Positions 48,301 through 60,743 of a stretch of 64,000 bases of DNA are shown here, in pieces. The position numbers and the translations under genes are program-made. The DNA comes from Lantana camara (Eukaryota; Streptophyta; Magnoliopsida; Lamiales; Verbenaceae). The first letter of the stretch is position 1, and every line of letters begins with the position of its first letter. The notes below the pieces were generated by a model. The model was given only the letters and a program-made list of their open reading frames with translations. It ran no database searches and was not told the DNA's origin. Location: NCBI GenBank assembly GCA_037501455.1, contig CM074862.1, positions 79,848,001 through 79,912,000 on the forward strand, written 5' to 3'.

Positions 48301-49847
48301 AGTTTAGAAGTGGGAGGAGTAGTGGAATCGAGCCAATTGTGATCAAAGCTCGAGTTTCTAACATTACTATCCAACCGGATTTGAAATATCGGTTGTTCGA
48401 GGTTCAGACCAAGGATCCGGAAGTTCAAAAGTTGGTAACCAAAGCAAAGGAGGATCCAGAATGTCCATTCGGGTTTGATGAAACCAGACTTCTTCGTTTC
48501 AAGAACCGCGTGGTCGTACCCGAAGAGTTGAAACGGGTATTGCTCGAAGAAGCTCACAAGTCGGCATATTCGGTCCACCCAGGAGGAAACAAGATGTATA
48601 AACATTTAAGGCAATACTATTGGTGGCGGGGATTGAAGAAAGACGTCGCAGAGTATGTGAGACACTGTATGAATTGTCAGCAAGTGAAAGCCGAGCATCA
48701 AAAACCCGGAGGTCTTTTACAGCCGTTACCCATCCCCGAGTGGAAGTGGGAACAGGTGACGATGGATTTTGTAACCGGGTTGCCTAAAGTGAAAGGTGGA
48801 TTTGACGGCACTTGGGTAATCGTGGACCGTTTAACTAAGTCTGCACATTTTCTGCCGGTTCGGATGTCTTTCAAGATTCGTAAGTTGGCCGAGATTTATA
48901 ACCGGGAGATTGTTAGACTTCACGGGATTCCAGTGAGTATCGTTTCGGATAGGGGTCTGAGGTTCACTTCCAAGTTGTGGCAGGAATTACAAGGGATGTT
49001 GGGAACGAAGCTTAATTTTAGCACTTCATTTCATCCTCAAACCGACGGTCAGTCCGAGAGATTGATTAGGTATTTGGAAGATCTACTTCGGGCTTGTTCC
49101 TTGGATTTTCAGACTTCGTGGCATGAGCAACTACCTCTTATTGAATTCGCCTACAATAACAGTTTTCAAGCCTCGATTGGGATTGCTCCTTACGAGCTAC
49201 TCTAGGGCCGGAAATGTCGTTCTCCGTTGTTCTTCGACCTTGAGGAGTGGAAGTGGACTAAACAAGAAGGCGTGAAGAAGGATGAGAAATTGGAAAAACC
49301 TTCTAAAGCCGTTCGGGAAATGATTGAGAAAGTTCAACAAATTCAACAACGGATGAAATCAGCTCAAGATAGACAAAAAAGCTACGCCGACCGTCGCCGA
49401 AGGGATCTTGAATTCGAAGTTGGAGACCGGGTATTCTTGAAAGCATCTCCACAGAAAGGATTTGCTCGTATCGGGTGAGGAGGAAAGCTTAATCCTCGTT
49501 ATTTAGGTCCTTTCGAGATTCTTGAAAGAATTGGTGAAGTAGCTTACCGATTAGACCTACCACCGAGTCTCACGGGGATTCATAACGTATTTCACGTTTC
49601 TCAACTAAGGAAATACTACCCCGATGGGACCGAGATCATACCTGTTGAAGAAGTGGAATTGGAACCGAATTTGACATTCGTGCAACGACCGGTTAGACTC
49701 TTGGATACGAAGTTTCAGGAACTACTGAACCGGAGAATTCCTATGGTTAAGGTCCTTTGGAGAAGTGATCAAACCGAAGAGGCTACTTGGGAAACCGAAG
49801 ATAAGATGAAACGGTTTCATCCGGAGTTGTTCTCTTCCGATCAGTGA
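45373..49847 (+). pseudogene. G2 Gag-Pol polyprotein, multiply broken
   Basis: Gag is open to TAG at 46816-46818, where Trp follows GMD in G1 and G3. Further breaks: TAA 47176-47178, TAA in the RT region near 47377, a 67-bp deletion after 47750 between GAAGT repeats, compensated in frame by one extra C near 47820, the same frameshift as G1 before 48342, and TAG near 49203. Domain order is as in G1, with GLTNAPAAF and FIDDIL in RT. The integrase HHCC and core lie in one open stretch (48339-49205, 288 residues). RNase H keeps the nine residues missing in G1 and G3. The first CCHC knuckle is a different sequence (KCTYCGQPSHIFDNC) from that of G1 and G3. Not functional. Confidence 0.92.
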
Positions 49848-49868
49848 ATCTGGGGACCAGATTCTTCT

Positions 49869-49880
49869 AAGGGGGGAGGA
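49869..49880 (+). other. Polypurine tract of G2
   Basis: AAGGGGGGAGGA one base before TGTAACGCCCC. Confidence 0.9.
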
Positions 49881-49881
49881 T

Positions 49882-52800
49882 TGTAACGCCCCATATTTCC
49901 GGATTTCGAGTAAGCACGCCACGTGTGTGTTTTGATGATTTTATATTAATTATTTAATTCTTACATTCATTAATTAAATGTGACATGATCATTTTATAAA
50001 ATTGCATTTTCTAAAGTTATGAAAATTATTTCATTTCATGATTTATGTACTAAAATTGATTAATTGATTATGTGACATTAATTGATCATTTCCTTGAACT
50101 ATGGGATTAATTGCATAAGAGGGCTTGGTCTTTGATTATTTAACTTCTCTAACTTGCACTTGATTGCTTAACTAATAAAATGGGAGGATTTATGTGCAAT
50201 TAATTAGGATGACTCATAAAGTGGGAAGCATTAATATCTTCATTTATATCATACTTTAATCCATTACACACAAGACATATTCATACACATATTGCTCCAT
50301 TGCTTGATCGATCAATTGCCAAGAGAAGGGAAGGAGGAGATTTCCATACTTTGAGCTAATTCTTGAGTTGATCATTCATCTTGAAGCATCATCATCCTCA
50401 TCCTAGCGTATCATCTCTTCTCTTTTCATTTCCAAGGTGAAAATGGATTTATTTGATTGATTTCTTGATCATGAATGATAGCTAGGGTTATGATATAAAT
50501 TGGGTGAATTGTGTTTTAGTTGTTGAAAGTGTGAATACTTGATCCTAGCTTGAATTTGATGCATAAATATTGAGGTTTATGGACTTGTAGCATAAGTTGA
50601 TATATTGAGCTCATATGTGTGATTCTTGATGATTAATGAGTTATGGACATGAATATGTGGAACTTTAGTGAGTATTGAACTTGTATATATATATGTTGCA
50701 TGAATTATGGCATTTGGATTGATTAGAATTGGAATTGGTTGATTGTTTGTTGTGGTTCGATTTTGCTCTGTTTTGCTGCCTCTTCTCCCCTGTTCCAATT
50801 GCTCTGATTTTTCTACTGTAGAAAATATTTGAAGTGTAGAGTACTCTCCTTTTTACGGCTCGTCAATATCTATTTTCGTTTGTGAGTTATGGCCGTTTTA
50901 ATTTGGTGCCTCCAAACTGTCGCGATTCGGCGCTGATCCAATTTAAAACCGATTTGTGGCTTGATCAGAGAGACTAAATGATGGAAGTTTTTAAAACTGT
51001 TTTACTGGTGTATTTCTGGGTATGTTGTAGATATCTCCACCAATTTGCAGATCGTTTCGACTTCGTTTGATAAGGGAACGACGATCATCTTTCACTAATA
51101 GCGCTGCAGGAAATTTTCTGCTTTGTGTCATATTCAAACAAAATCTGGTATTTACTCGGGGTGAACTAGAATTTGAGCCTTACATCATTGTAAAGATATG
51201 GTTGTCTAGTTTTCTAGGAATTTTGCGGTTCGTTAAAATTCATTCCGATGAAGGAGTTATGCTTATTTGAATACAACGTGCGCATGTTGAAAATTTTCTG
51301 CATTAGTACCTACAAATTTCACATTTTGTTCCAATGCCTTAATTGATCCCAAATTGCTATTATATGATACATTTCATGCAAAAACAAGATTATTTTGTGC
51401 CGTATTCATGATTCCACATCGTCTTGTTGCATTTTGCCGTTCGTCTTAATTGGTTCATACGAGTCGTGTCTCACTTGCACTTGTCATTGTTTGCACAGAC
51501 CAGCTTCCTGGTGACGAGGAGCCGGCATCTTAGGCGGTTTTCTCGATTGGTTTTGTCTGTACAGGTGAGGTTTAATTTCTAGTTATATAGAACCATATGA
51601 CCCTTATATGGATTTTAAGCCAAAACGTATACGTATATCTATAGCTTTCCACAAATGTTAATTGATTTTCACTGAACGACTGTATTGTATTGAACCGACT
51701 GTTTTGGCGAGTATATTGATTGCACTGTGGGCCCGAGGGTAGTAGCTTGAGCCAACCGGGAAAGCATGGGCTGGCGGGTAACTCCGGCTCTATCCTCACC
51801 ATTTGGGATGACCCCTGAAGCCACTAGGAGATTAGTGGTGGAAGGAGTTCCGGGCTTTGGGTTTCATGCGCCCTCTGCTCACACTTAGGGGTGTAAACGG
51901 ATAATAAACGGATCGGATGTATGATTACCATATCCTTATCCGTTTATGATTCGGACGGATACGGATAATATCCTTTTAAATCGAATTCGGATAATATCCT
52001 TTTTATACGGATACAAGGCGGATTCGGACGGATCGGATTTTAATCGGATTTTCAACTATTCAAAATTTGACATAAATTATTTATTTATATAACTTCGAAC
52101 TTTTAATCAGATTATCAATTATTCATTTATAGATAAATTATTTAATAATTATATAACTTTGAATATATATATTTTAGACGAATAGAGAAATAATAAGTAT
52201 ATCTATATAGATCATTTTTATATTTTAGCGAATGTATAAATGTGGTGAAATTATAAAATTTATCATATAACTAATTTGAAATATAATACTTTTATTAATA
52301 ACATAATATATGTTAATTATATTATCTCTATATGAATATTGACGTGAACATATAGTTACTAATAAAACCTAAGGTTTTTCTTTAATAAATGCGCTAAAAA
52401 ATTTACTTAATACTAATAATCTATCATACATACACAGTTTTGTGTATATGTTTTAATATAATACATTATTTATCGGATACGGATTACGGATAAATCGGAT
52501 AACGGATATATCTAACGGATAATGAAACGGATCGGATGTTAAACGGATCGGATGCCTTATTACCATATCCTTATCCGTTTATAATTCGGATGTCTATAAT
52601 CGAATACGGATAATATCCTCTTGAGACGGATTCGGATAATATCCTCTGTAAACGAATTCGGATGCGGACGGATATCGGATTTTCGAATATCCATTTACAG
52701 CCCTACTCACACTGATTGGATGGTTGAGTCTAGCTAACTCACCATCACCTCGGAGGAAGAAGGATGGACTGAAACTGTTACGTGTGCACTGTAACTAATT

Positions 52801-53399
52801 GCATGATCACCTATATAATTGATAACCTAATCATTGTACACTGTTGGAGTAAGGTTGGAGAATTGCCCTCACTCGTCGGGCCACTGATTGACTGAAATGA
52901 AATTGATTGATTGATTGTTAAACTTGTTAGTCATAATCTCGGGCGACCTTATCTTTTTATTGAACTTATATTGTGGTTTTCATAACTCATTACCCGAGGT
53001 TAGGACTTGTGTGTTAAATGCGCTTATATGTATATACCCCTCGCTCAGTCTTCTTAGACTGACACCTCATTTTTTTCAGGTTTTGCTAAGGGAGTGCTAG
53101 GCGGGAAACTGTGTCGTCCGGAGTCGTAGTTTCGGGTCTAGCACCTATGTTTGTCTTTACACACTTTTGTACCACTTATGTTCATCACTATTTTGTCATG
53201 TATATATGGGAGATGATATTGTATTGATATGACGGATTGATTTTGAAACTTATGCTTCCGCTTATATATATCTTTCTACATTGTTCTAAGTGGTTAAGGG
53301 TTAGTCCCGCCTAGCTCGGTTAGTTTTTTTATTGTCTCTGTTCACTATAGCTTTGGTTCATATACGGATTGTCCGTTTCATACGTGGATCGAGGCTATA
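49882..53399 (+). repeat. 3' LTR of G2 (type A), split by a hAT MITE and cut at its 3' end
   Basis: Begins TGTAACGCCCC. Without the MITE and one target repeat about 2.69 kb remains. The last 40 bp (from GTGCGGGGG onward) are missing, and the sequence switches at GGCTATAG to a minus-strand LTR. Confidence 0.9.
51886..52705. mobile_element. hAT-type MITE (820 bp) in the G2 LTR
   Basis: The ends TAGGGGTGTAAACGGATA and TATCCATTTACAGCCCTA (+ strand) are imperfect inverted repeats; the 8-bp duplication CTCACACT flanks it exactly (51878-51885, 52706-52713). Other LTR copies show the empty site. Subterminal zones are packed with CGGATCGG, CGGATAATATCC and TTATCCGTTT words in both orientations. The core is AT-rich with no transposase frame. 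Confidence 0.95.
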
Positions 53400-55982
53400 G
53401 GTGCTAGACCCGAAACTACGACTCCAGACGACACAGTTTCCCGCCTAGCACTCCCCTAGCAAAACCTGAAAAAAGTGAGGTGTCAGTCTAAGAAGACTGA
53501 GCGAGGGGTATATACATATAAGCGCATTTAACACACAAGTCCTAACCTCGGGTAATGAGTTATGAAAACCACAATATAAGTTCAATAAAAAGATAACATC
53601 GCCCGAGATTATGACTAACAAGTTTAACAATCAATCAATTCCATTTCAGTCAATCAGTGGCCAGGCGAGTGAGGGCAATTCAAAATTACTCCAACAGTGT
53701 ACAATGATTAGGTTATCAATTATATAGGTGATCATGCAATCAATTACAGTGCACACGTAACAGTTTCAGTCCATCCTTCTTCCTCCGGGGTGATGGTGAG
53801 TTAGCTAGACTCAATCATCCAATCAGTGTGAGCAGAGGGCGCATGAAACCCAAAGCCCGGAACTCCTTCCACCACTAATCTCCTAGTGGCTTCAGGGGTC
53901 ATCCCAAATGGTGAGGATAGAGCCGGAGTTACCCGTCAGCCCATGCTTTCCCGGTTGGCTCAAGCTACTACCCTCGGACCCATAGTGTAATCAGTATACT
54001 CGCCAAAACAGTCGGTTCAATACAATACAGTCGTTCAGTGAAAATCAATTAACATTTGAGGAAAGCTATAGATATACGTATGCGTTTTGACTTAAAATCC
54101 ATATAAGGGTCATATGGTTCTATATAACTAGAAATTAAACCTTACCTGTACAGACAAAACCAATCGAGAAAACCGCCTAAGGTGCCGGCCCCTCGTCACT
54201 AGGAAGCTGGTCTGTGCAAACAATGACAAGTGCAAGTGAGACACGACTCGTATGAACCAATTAAGACGAACGGCAAAGTGCAACGAGACGATGTGGAATC
54301 ATGAATACGGCACAAAATAATCTTGTTTTTGCATGAAATGTATCATATAATAGCAATTTGGGATCAATTAAGGCATTGGAGCAAAATGTGAAATTTGTAG
54401 GTACCAATGCAGAAAATTTCCAACATGCGCACATTGTATTCAAATAAGCATAACTCCTTCATCGGAATGAATTTTAACGAACCGCAAAATTCCTAGAAAA
54501 CTAGACAACCATATCTTTACAATGATGTAAGGCTCAAATTCTAGTTCACCCCGAGTAAATACCAGATTTTGTTTGAATATGACACAAAGCAGAAAATTTC
54601 CTGCAGCGCTATTAGTGAAAGATGATCGTCGTTCCCTTATCAAACGAAGTCGAAACGATCTGCAAATTGGTGGAGATATCTACAACATACCCAGAAATAC
54701 ACCCGTAAAACAGTTTTAAAAACTTCCACCATTTAGTCTCTCTGATCAAGCCAAAACCGAAATATGAAAACAGGGGACAGCAGAGAATGTTGCTATTTTT
54801 CTTGGGGTTCAAATCAATTCGGATTGACACCAATTTTTGCAGAGAACATCTATAATATATCAAGATTATCCCCATAAAACAATTTTGAAAAACTCCAACT
54901 CAACAAGCCACGATTCGATTTTAAATTGGGTTAACGCAGATTCGCGACAGTTTGGCGGCACCAAATTAAAACGGCCATAACTCACAAACGAAAATAGATA
55001 TTGACGAGCCGTAAAAAGGAGAGTACTCTACACTTCAAATATTTTCTACAGTAGAAAAATCAGAGCAATTGGAACCGGGGAGCAGAGGCAGAAAAACAGA
55101 GCAAAATTCGAACCACAACAAACAATCAACCAATTCCAATTCTAATCAATCCAAATGCATAATTCATGCAACATATATATATACAAGTTCAATACTCACT
55201 AAAGTTCCACATATTCATGTCCATAACTCATTAATCATCAAGAATCACACATATGAGCTCAATTTATCAACTTATGCTACAAGTCCATAAACCTCAATAT
55301 TTATGCATCAAATTCAAGCTAGGATCAAGTATTCACACCTCCAACAACTAAAACACAATTCACCCAATTTATATCACAACCCTAGCTAACACATCTTTCA
55401 AAGAAATAATCAAATAAGCTCATGATCACCTTGTAATGGAAGAAATGAGATGAGATGCTTGAATGGAAATGATGAAGCTTCAATTTCAATGATCAATCCA
55501 ATAAAAAAAACTTGAAGTATAAAAATCTCCTTCTTCTTCCTTTCTTGCTATGTTGATCGATGGAAATGGGAAGCAAATGGAAGAAAATGTGTATCTCCTC
55601 TAATAAGAATTAATTAAACATATAAGTGCTAGATATTATTCCAACTTTTGAGTCATGACCCTTAATTGCAATTAGATCCTCCCATTTTCTTAGTTGTGCA
55701 ATCCAGTACAAGTTAGAGATTGCAAATAATTAAAGTCTCAAACCCTCATGTGCAATTATGTACATAGTTTCAAGAATTGATCAAATAATGCCATAAAATC
55801 ACTTAGTCATTTTCAACAATTAAATCGTGAAATAAAATAATTTACATGAATTAAGAAAATGCAATTTTATAAAATAATTATGTCACATAAATTTATGAAT
55901 GCAAATAGTTAAATGACGAATTTAAATCACAAAACACACACGTGGCGTGCTTACCTGCAATCCGAAAATATGGGGCGTTACA
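53400..55982 (-). repeat. 3' LTR of G3 (type B), truncated
   Basis: Starts at GTGCTAGACCCGAAAC, so about 290 bp of the LTR 3' end are missing, and runs to GGGGCGTTACA. Confidence 0.9.
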
Positions 55983-55983
55983 A

Positions 55984-55995
55984 TCCTCCCCCCTT
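55984..55995 (-). other. Polypurine tract of G3
   Basis: Minus strand AAGGGGGGAGGA, one base from the 3' LTR. Confidence 0.9.
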
Positions 55996-56019
55996 AGAAG
56001 AATCTGGTCCCCAGATTCA

Positions 56020-59000
56020 CTAATCGGAAGAGAACAATTCCGGATGAAACCGTTTCATCTTGTCTTTGGTTTCCCAAGTAGCTTCCTCGGTTTGATCACT
56101 TCTCCAAAGAACCTTAACCATAGGAATTCTCCGGTTCCGTAGTTCCTTAAACTTCGTATCCAAGATTCTAACCGGTCGTTGCACGAATGTCAAATTCGGT
56201 TCCAATTCCACTTCTTCAACCGGTATGATCTCGGTTTCATCGGGATAGTATTTCCTTAGTTGAGAAACGTGAAATACGTTATGAATCCCCGTGAGACTCG
56301 GTGGTAGGTCTAATCGGTAAGCTACTTCACCAATTCTTTCAAGAATCTCGAAAGGACCTAAATAACGAGGATTAAGCTTTCCTCCTCGCCCGATACGAGC
56401 AAATCCTTTCCGTGGAGATGCTTTCAAGAATACCCGGTCCCCAACTTCGAATTCAAGATCCCTTCGGCGACGGTCGGCGTAGCTCTTTTGTCTATCTTGA
56501 GCTGATTTCATCCGTTGTTGAATTTGTTGAATTTTCTCAATCATTTCCCGAACGGCTTTAGAAGGTTTTTCCAATTTCTCATCCTTCTTCACGCCTTCTT
56601 ATTTAGTCCACTTCCACTCCTCAAGGTCGAAGAACAACGGAGAACGGCATTTCCGGCCGTAGAGTAGCTCGTAAGGAGCCATCCCAATCGAGGCTTGAAA
56701 ACTGTTATTGTAAGAGAATTCAATAAGAGGTAGTTGCTCATGCCACGAAGTCTGAAAATCCAAGGAACAAGCCCGAAGTAGATCTTCCAAATACCTTATC
56801 AACCTCTCGGACTGACCATCGGTTTGAGGATGAAATGAAGTGCTAAAATTAAGCTTCGTCCCCAAAATTCCTTGTAATTCTTGCCACAACTTAGAAGTAA
56901 ACCTCGGATCCCTATCCGACACGATACTCACTGGAATCCCGTGAAGTCTAACAATCTCCCGGTTATAAATCTCGGCCAACTTACGAATCTTGAAAGACAT
57001 CCGAACCGGCAGAAAATGTACAGACTTAGTTAAACGGTCCACGATTACCCAAATGCCGTCAAATCCACCTTTCACTTTAGGCAACCCGGTTACAAAATCC
57101 ATCATCACCTGTTCCCACTTCCACTCAGGGATAGGTAACGGCTGTAAAAGACCTCCGGGTTTTTTATGCTCGGCTTTCACTTGCTGACAATTCATACAGT
57201 GTCTCATATACTCGGTGACGTCTTTCTTCAATCCCCGCCACCAATAGTATTGCCTTAAATCTTTATACATCTTGTTTCCTCCTGGGTGGATAGAATAAGC
57301 TGACTTGTGAGCTTCTTCGTGCAATACCCGTTTCAACTCTTCGGGTACGACCACGCGGTTCTTGAAATGAAGAAGTCCGGTTTCATCAAACCCGAATGGA
57401 CATTCTGGATCCTCCTTTGCTTTGGTTACCAACTTTTGAACTTCCGGATCCTTGGTCTGAACCTCGAACAACCGATATTTCAAATCCAGTTGGATAGTAA
57501 TGTTAGAAACTCGAGCTTTGATCACAATTGGCTCGATTCTACTCCTTTCTCCCACTTCCAAACTCGATACACTAGCCTTCCTACTAAGTGCATCGGCGAC
57601 CACGTTAGCTTTGCCGGGATGGTATTTAATAGTACAATCATAATCCTCTAACCGTTCCATCCAACGCCGTTGCCTCATATTCAGATCCTTCTGAGTGAAC
57701 AAATACTGGAGGCTTTTGTGGTCAGTGAAAATCTCAAAAGAAATCCCGTATAAGTAGTGTCTCCACTTTCCTAGTGCAAAGACCACGGCAGCGAGCTCAA
57801 TGTCGTGTGTTGGATAATTCTTTTCGTGCTCCTTTAACTTTCAGGAGGCATAAGCTATCACCTTCCCGTTCTGAGTCAACACACCACCCAAACCTTCCTT
57901 TGAAGCATCCGTATAGACAGCGTACCCGTCTGAGCCCTCGGGAAGGACTAACACTGGAGCAGACTTCTCACAAGCTTCGTTCCACTCGTACTTCACCTCT
58001 TTCTTTGTTAATCGGGTTAAAGGCGCGACAATTTTCGAGAAATCCTTCACAAACCATCTGTAATAACCGGCCAAACCCAAGAAACTTCTAATCTCTGAGG
58101 CATTCTTCGGCTTCTCCCAACTCATTACCGATTCGATCTTCAAGGGATCTACTTCCAAACCCTTCCCCGAAATCACGTGTCCTAGGAAAGAAACCCTGTC
58201 GATCCAGAACTCACACTTGCTGAATTTAGCAAACAACTGATGCTCTTTTAGAGTTTGCAATACCAACTGGAGATGCCTCGCGTGATCCTCAACGGATTTA
58301 GAGAATACCAGGATGTCGTCGATGAAAATCACAACGAACTTATCCAAGAAAGGCCTGAATATCCGATGCATCATGTCCATAAAAGCTGCAGGGGCATTAG
58401 TTAAACCGAACGGCATCACCACGAACTCGTAATGCCTGTACCGAGTGTTGAATCCTGTCTTTGGAATGTCCTCTGCTCGGATTCGCAGCTGATAGTATCC
58501 CTGGCGTAAATCAAGCTTCCAGTACACCTTTGATCCCTGAAGGATATCGAATAACTCCTCAATATGTGGGAGGGGATACTTGTTCTTGATTGTCATCCGA
58601 TTCAGCTCCCGGTAATCAATGCACATTCTCAAGGTCCCGTCTTTCTTCTTCACAAACAAGACCGGTGCACCCCATGGAGAAGAACTCGGTCTCACGTATC
58701 CAACTTCTAATAATGCATCGAGTTGAGTTTTCAACTCTTTTAACTCGGCTGGAGCCATGCGATATGGCGTCTTGGAGTACGGCTCTGCATTAGGGTAGAG
58801 ATCAATTACGAACTCAATTTCCCGCTCCGGAGGTAAAGAATCCAACCTCTCGGGGAAAACCTCGGGAAATTCCTTCATTACTTTCGTTTCTTCCAACTTT
58901 GTCTGATCCTTCGGACGGTTGAGAATATAGGCTATGAAACCCGTAGCCCCGTCCCAAACCAATCTCTGAGCTTCTGAGAAAGAAAGTAAAGGAACGGTCT

Positions 59001-60528
59001 TCGAACTCCGACCCACTGAAATTTTTGAACCCAACTGAATCCTCTTCGCCCGACAATCAACAGTAGCACTATACCGGAATAACCAATCCATACCCAGAAT
59101 AGCCCCGTAACGAGTCATCGCCATCTCTATGAAATCTGTCAAAAACACTCTGTCCTCGATGATCACCGGCACATCTCTGAAAACCCGATCTGTCTCGAGA
59201 CAACTACCGAAAGGAGAACTAACCACATAGCAAGAAGTAGTGCACACAACAGGCAAAGATAAAATAAAAGCGCACGTACTCGAAATAAAGGAGTGAGTAG
59301 CTTCCGGATCAAATAAAGTATGTATGTTCGTGGTATGAATGCAAATTGTACCTTCAACAACAGCGGCTGGGTCGACCTCTGCATCCTGCTCCTCTCCGTC
59401 TAGGGCATAAGCACGTGCCCTAATCATCGGTCTCTGGCCCCCTACAGGCGGTACCCGGCGATCCGGACATGTATCCACTCGATGATCGGCGGCCCCACAA
59501 ATCAGACAAAGCCCTAAACGCCTCCTACAATTGTCGTACGTGTGGTTGGGACCTCCACAGTATCTACATCCTGGCTTCTCAGGTGGCGGTGGCAAAGCAG
59601 GTACAGGTGGAGCCTTCTGAACCAGTCCCGCGGGTCGGGACTTCTTCCACTGAGCCCTAGGTGGTGGTGTAGAATAAACCATCGGCCTCTTGCCCGGATT
59701 GAAACCCGAGCCTGAACCCCTAGAACCCGATCCGGAACCTGAACCCGGACCTGACCGAAAAGTAGGTCGACGTGCAATCACCGAATCCTCGACCTTCAGG
59801 GCCTTCCTCGTAGCCTTGAGCCAAGTGCTCGTATCCACCGCTTCGAGGGCGTTTTGCATATCCCGGTTAAGTCCTTGCATGAACTGCATAGACTTGTGGA
59901 ATTCGTCATTCGCTATATTGGGTGCATAGCGAGATAACCTCTCAAACTCGGAGAGATACTCCGAAACAGCCTTATCCCCTTGCTTCAGTTCGGTGAATTC
60001 CTTCAATCTGCGGGTGCGAGAAGACGGAGGAATGAACTTGTTCTTGAACTCCCGGGTGAAAACCTCCCAGTTTACTTCCTCTCCTGCAGCAGTCAGAATA
60101 ATCCTCGCGCTCTCCCACCAAGAATAGGCCTCGCCCTGGATCAAAGAAATAGTGCAACGGGCCTTCTCGGTAGAGCTGCAAGGAATCAACTCCCAAACTC
60201 TTTCCACTTCCTTTAACCATTGTTCCGCCTGAACATCGTTACCTTTAAAGAATTTAGGCGGGTGCTGGTTCTGAAACTCCCAAAAAACGGCTAAAATCTG
60301 AGCTCCCGGTGGCACAGGTGGAGCTGGAGGGGCTGGAGGAGCTGGAGGGACATAATCTCTGACCCTCTGATCGATGAGCTGAACCATAGAAGCCACTAAG
60401 TCCTGTGGCTGAGCTGGAGGTGGAGGTGAAGGAGTACGATCACGGTGATGATGGTGGTGGTGTCTCGGTGATCGATCACGGCGGTGTCTATCGCGAGCCA
60501 TCCTGAAATTCAAGACACTAGCATGCAT
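56020..60528 (-). pseudogene. G3 Gag-Pol polyprotein, one frame with two internal stops
   Basis: A single minus-strand frame of about 1,502 codons holds Gag, two CCHC knuckles ([28 protein letters not shown]), protease ([10 protein letters not shown], where G1 and G2 read DPGAT), RT with FIDDIL, RNase H YTDAS, integrase (HHCC with CMNC; core [21 protein letters not shown]), GPY/F YLGPFEIL, and the chromodomain-like WRSDQTEEATWET. Only two stops interrupt it: TGA at about 57841 and TAA at about 56599. The three fragments share one frame, so there is no frameshift. The natural end is also one codon early. The protease Gly to Glu change next to the catalytic Asp may itself inactivate it. RNase H lacks the same nine residues as G1. 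Best-preserved gypsy copy in the window. Confidence 0.93.
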
Positions 60529-60723
60529 GCTCCATCAATAAGTGCAAATGTGTGCAATTAAGGCTCAAGTTACAAGTAAACACATAATTCAAGAACTCAA
60601 ATAATTCAAATAGGTTCAAACAATTCAAGTATCAATGCAAGACTCTCAAGTTGTAAGGTAATTCCTATGCCGTGCGACCTAGACTCACAAGACTCGACAC
60701 AAGAAACCCGGTTTTGCAACCGG

Positions 60724-60735
60724 GCTCTGATACCA
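60724..60735 (-). other. Primer-binding site of G3
   Basis: Minus strand TGGTATCAGAGC, 8 nt from the LTR edge at 60744. Confidence 0.9.
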
Positions 60736-60743
60736 CCTTAGGA

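Larger units (their letters stand above)
45158..49881 (+). mobile_element. Gypsy element G2, internal region
   Basis: Same family and layout as G1: primer-binding site, leader, gag-pol, polypurine tract. Flanked by the shared LTR on the left and 49882-53399 on the right. Confidence 0.92.
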
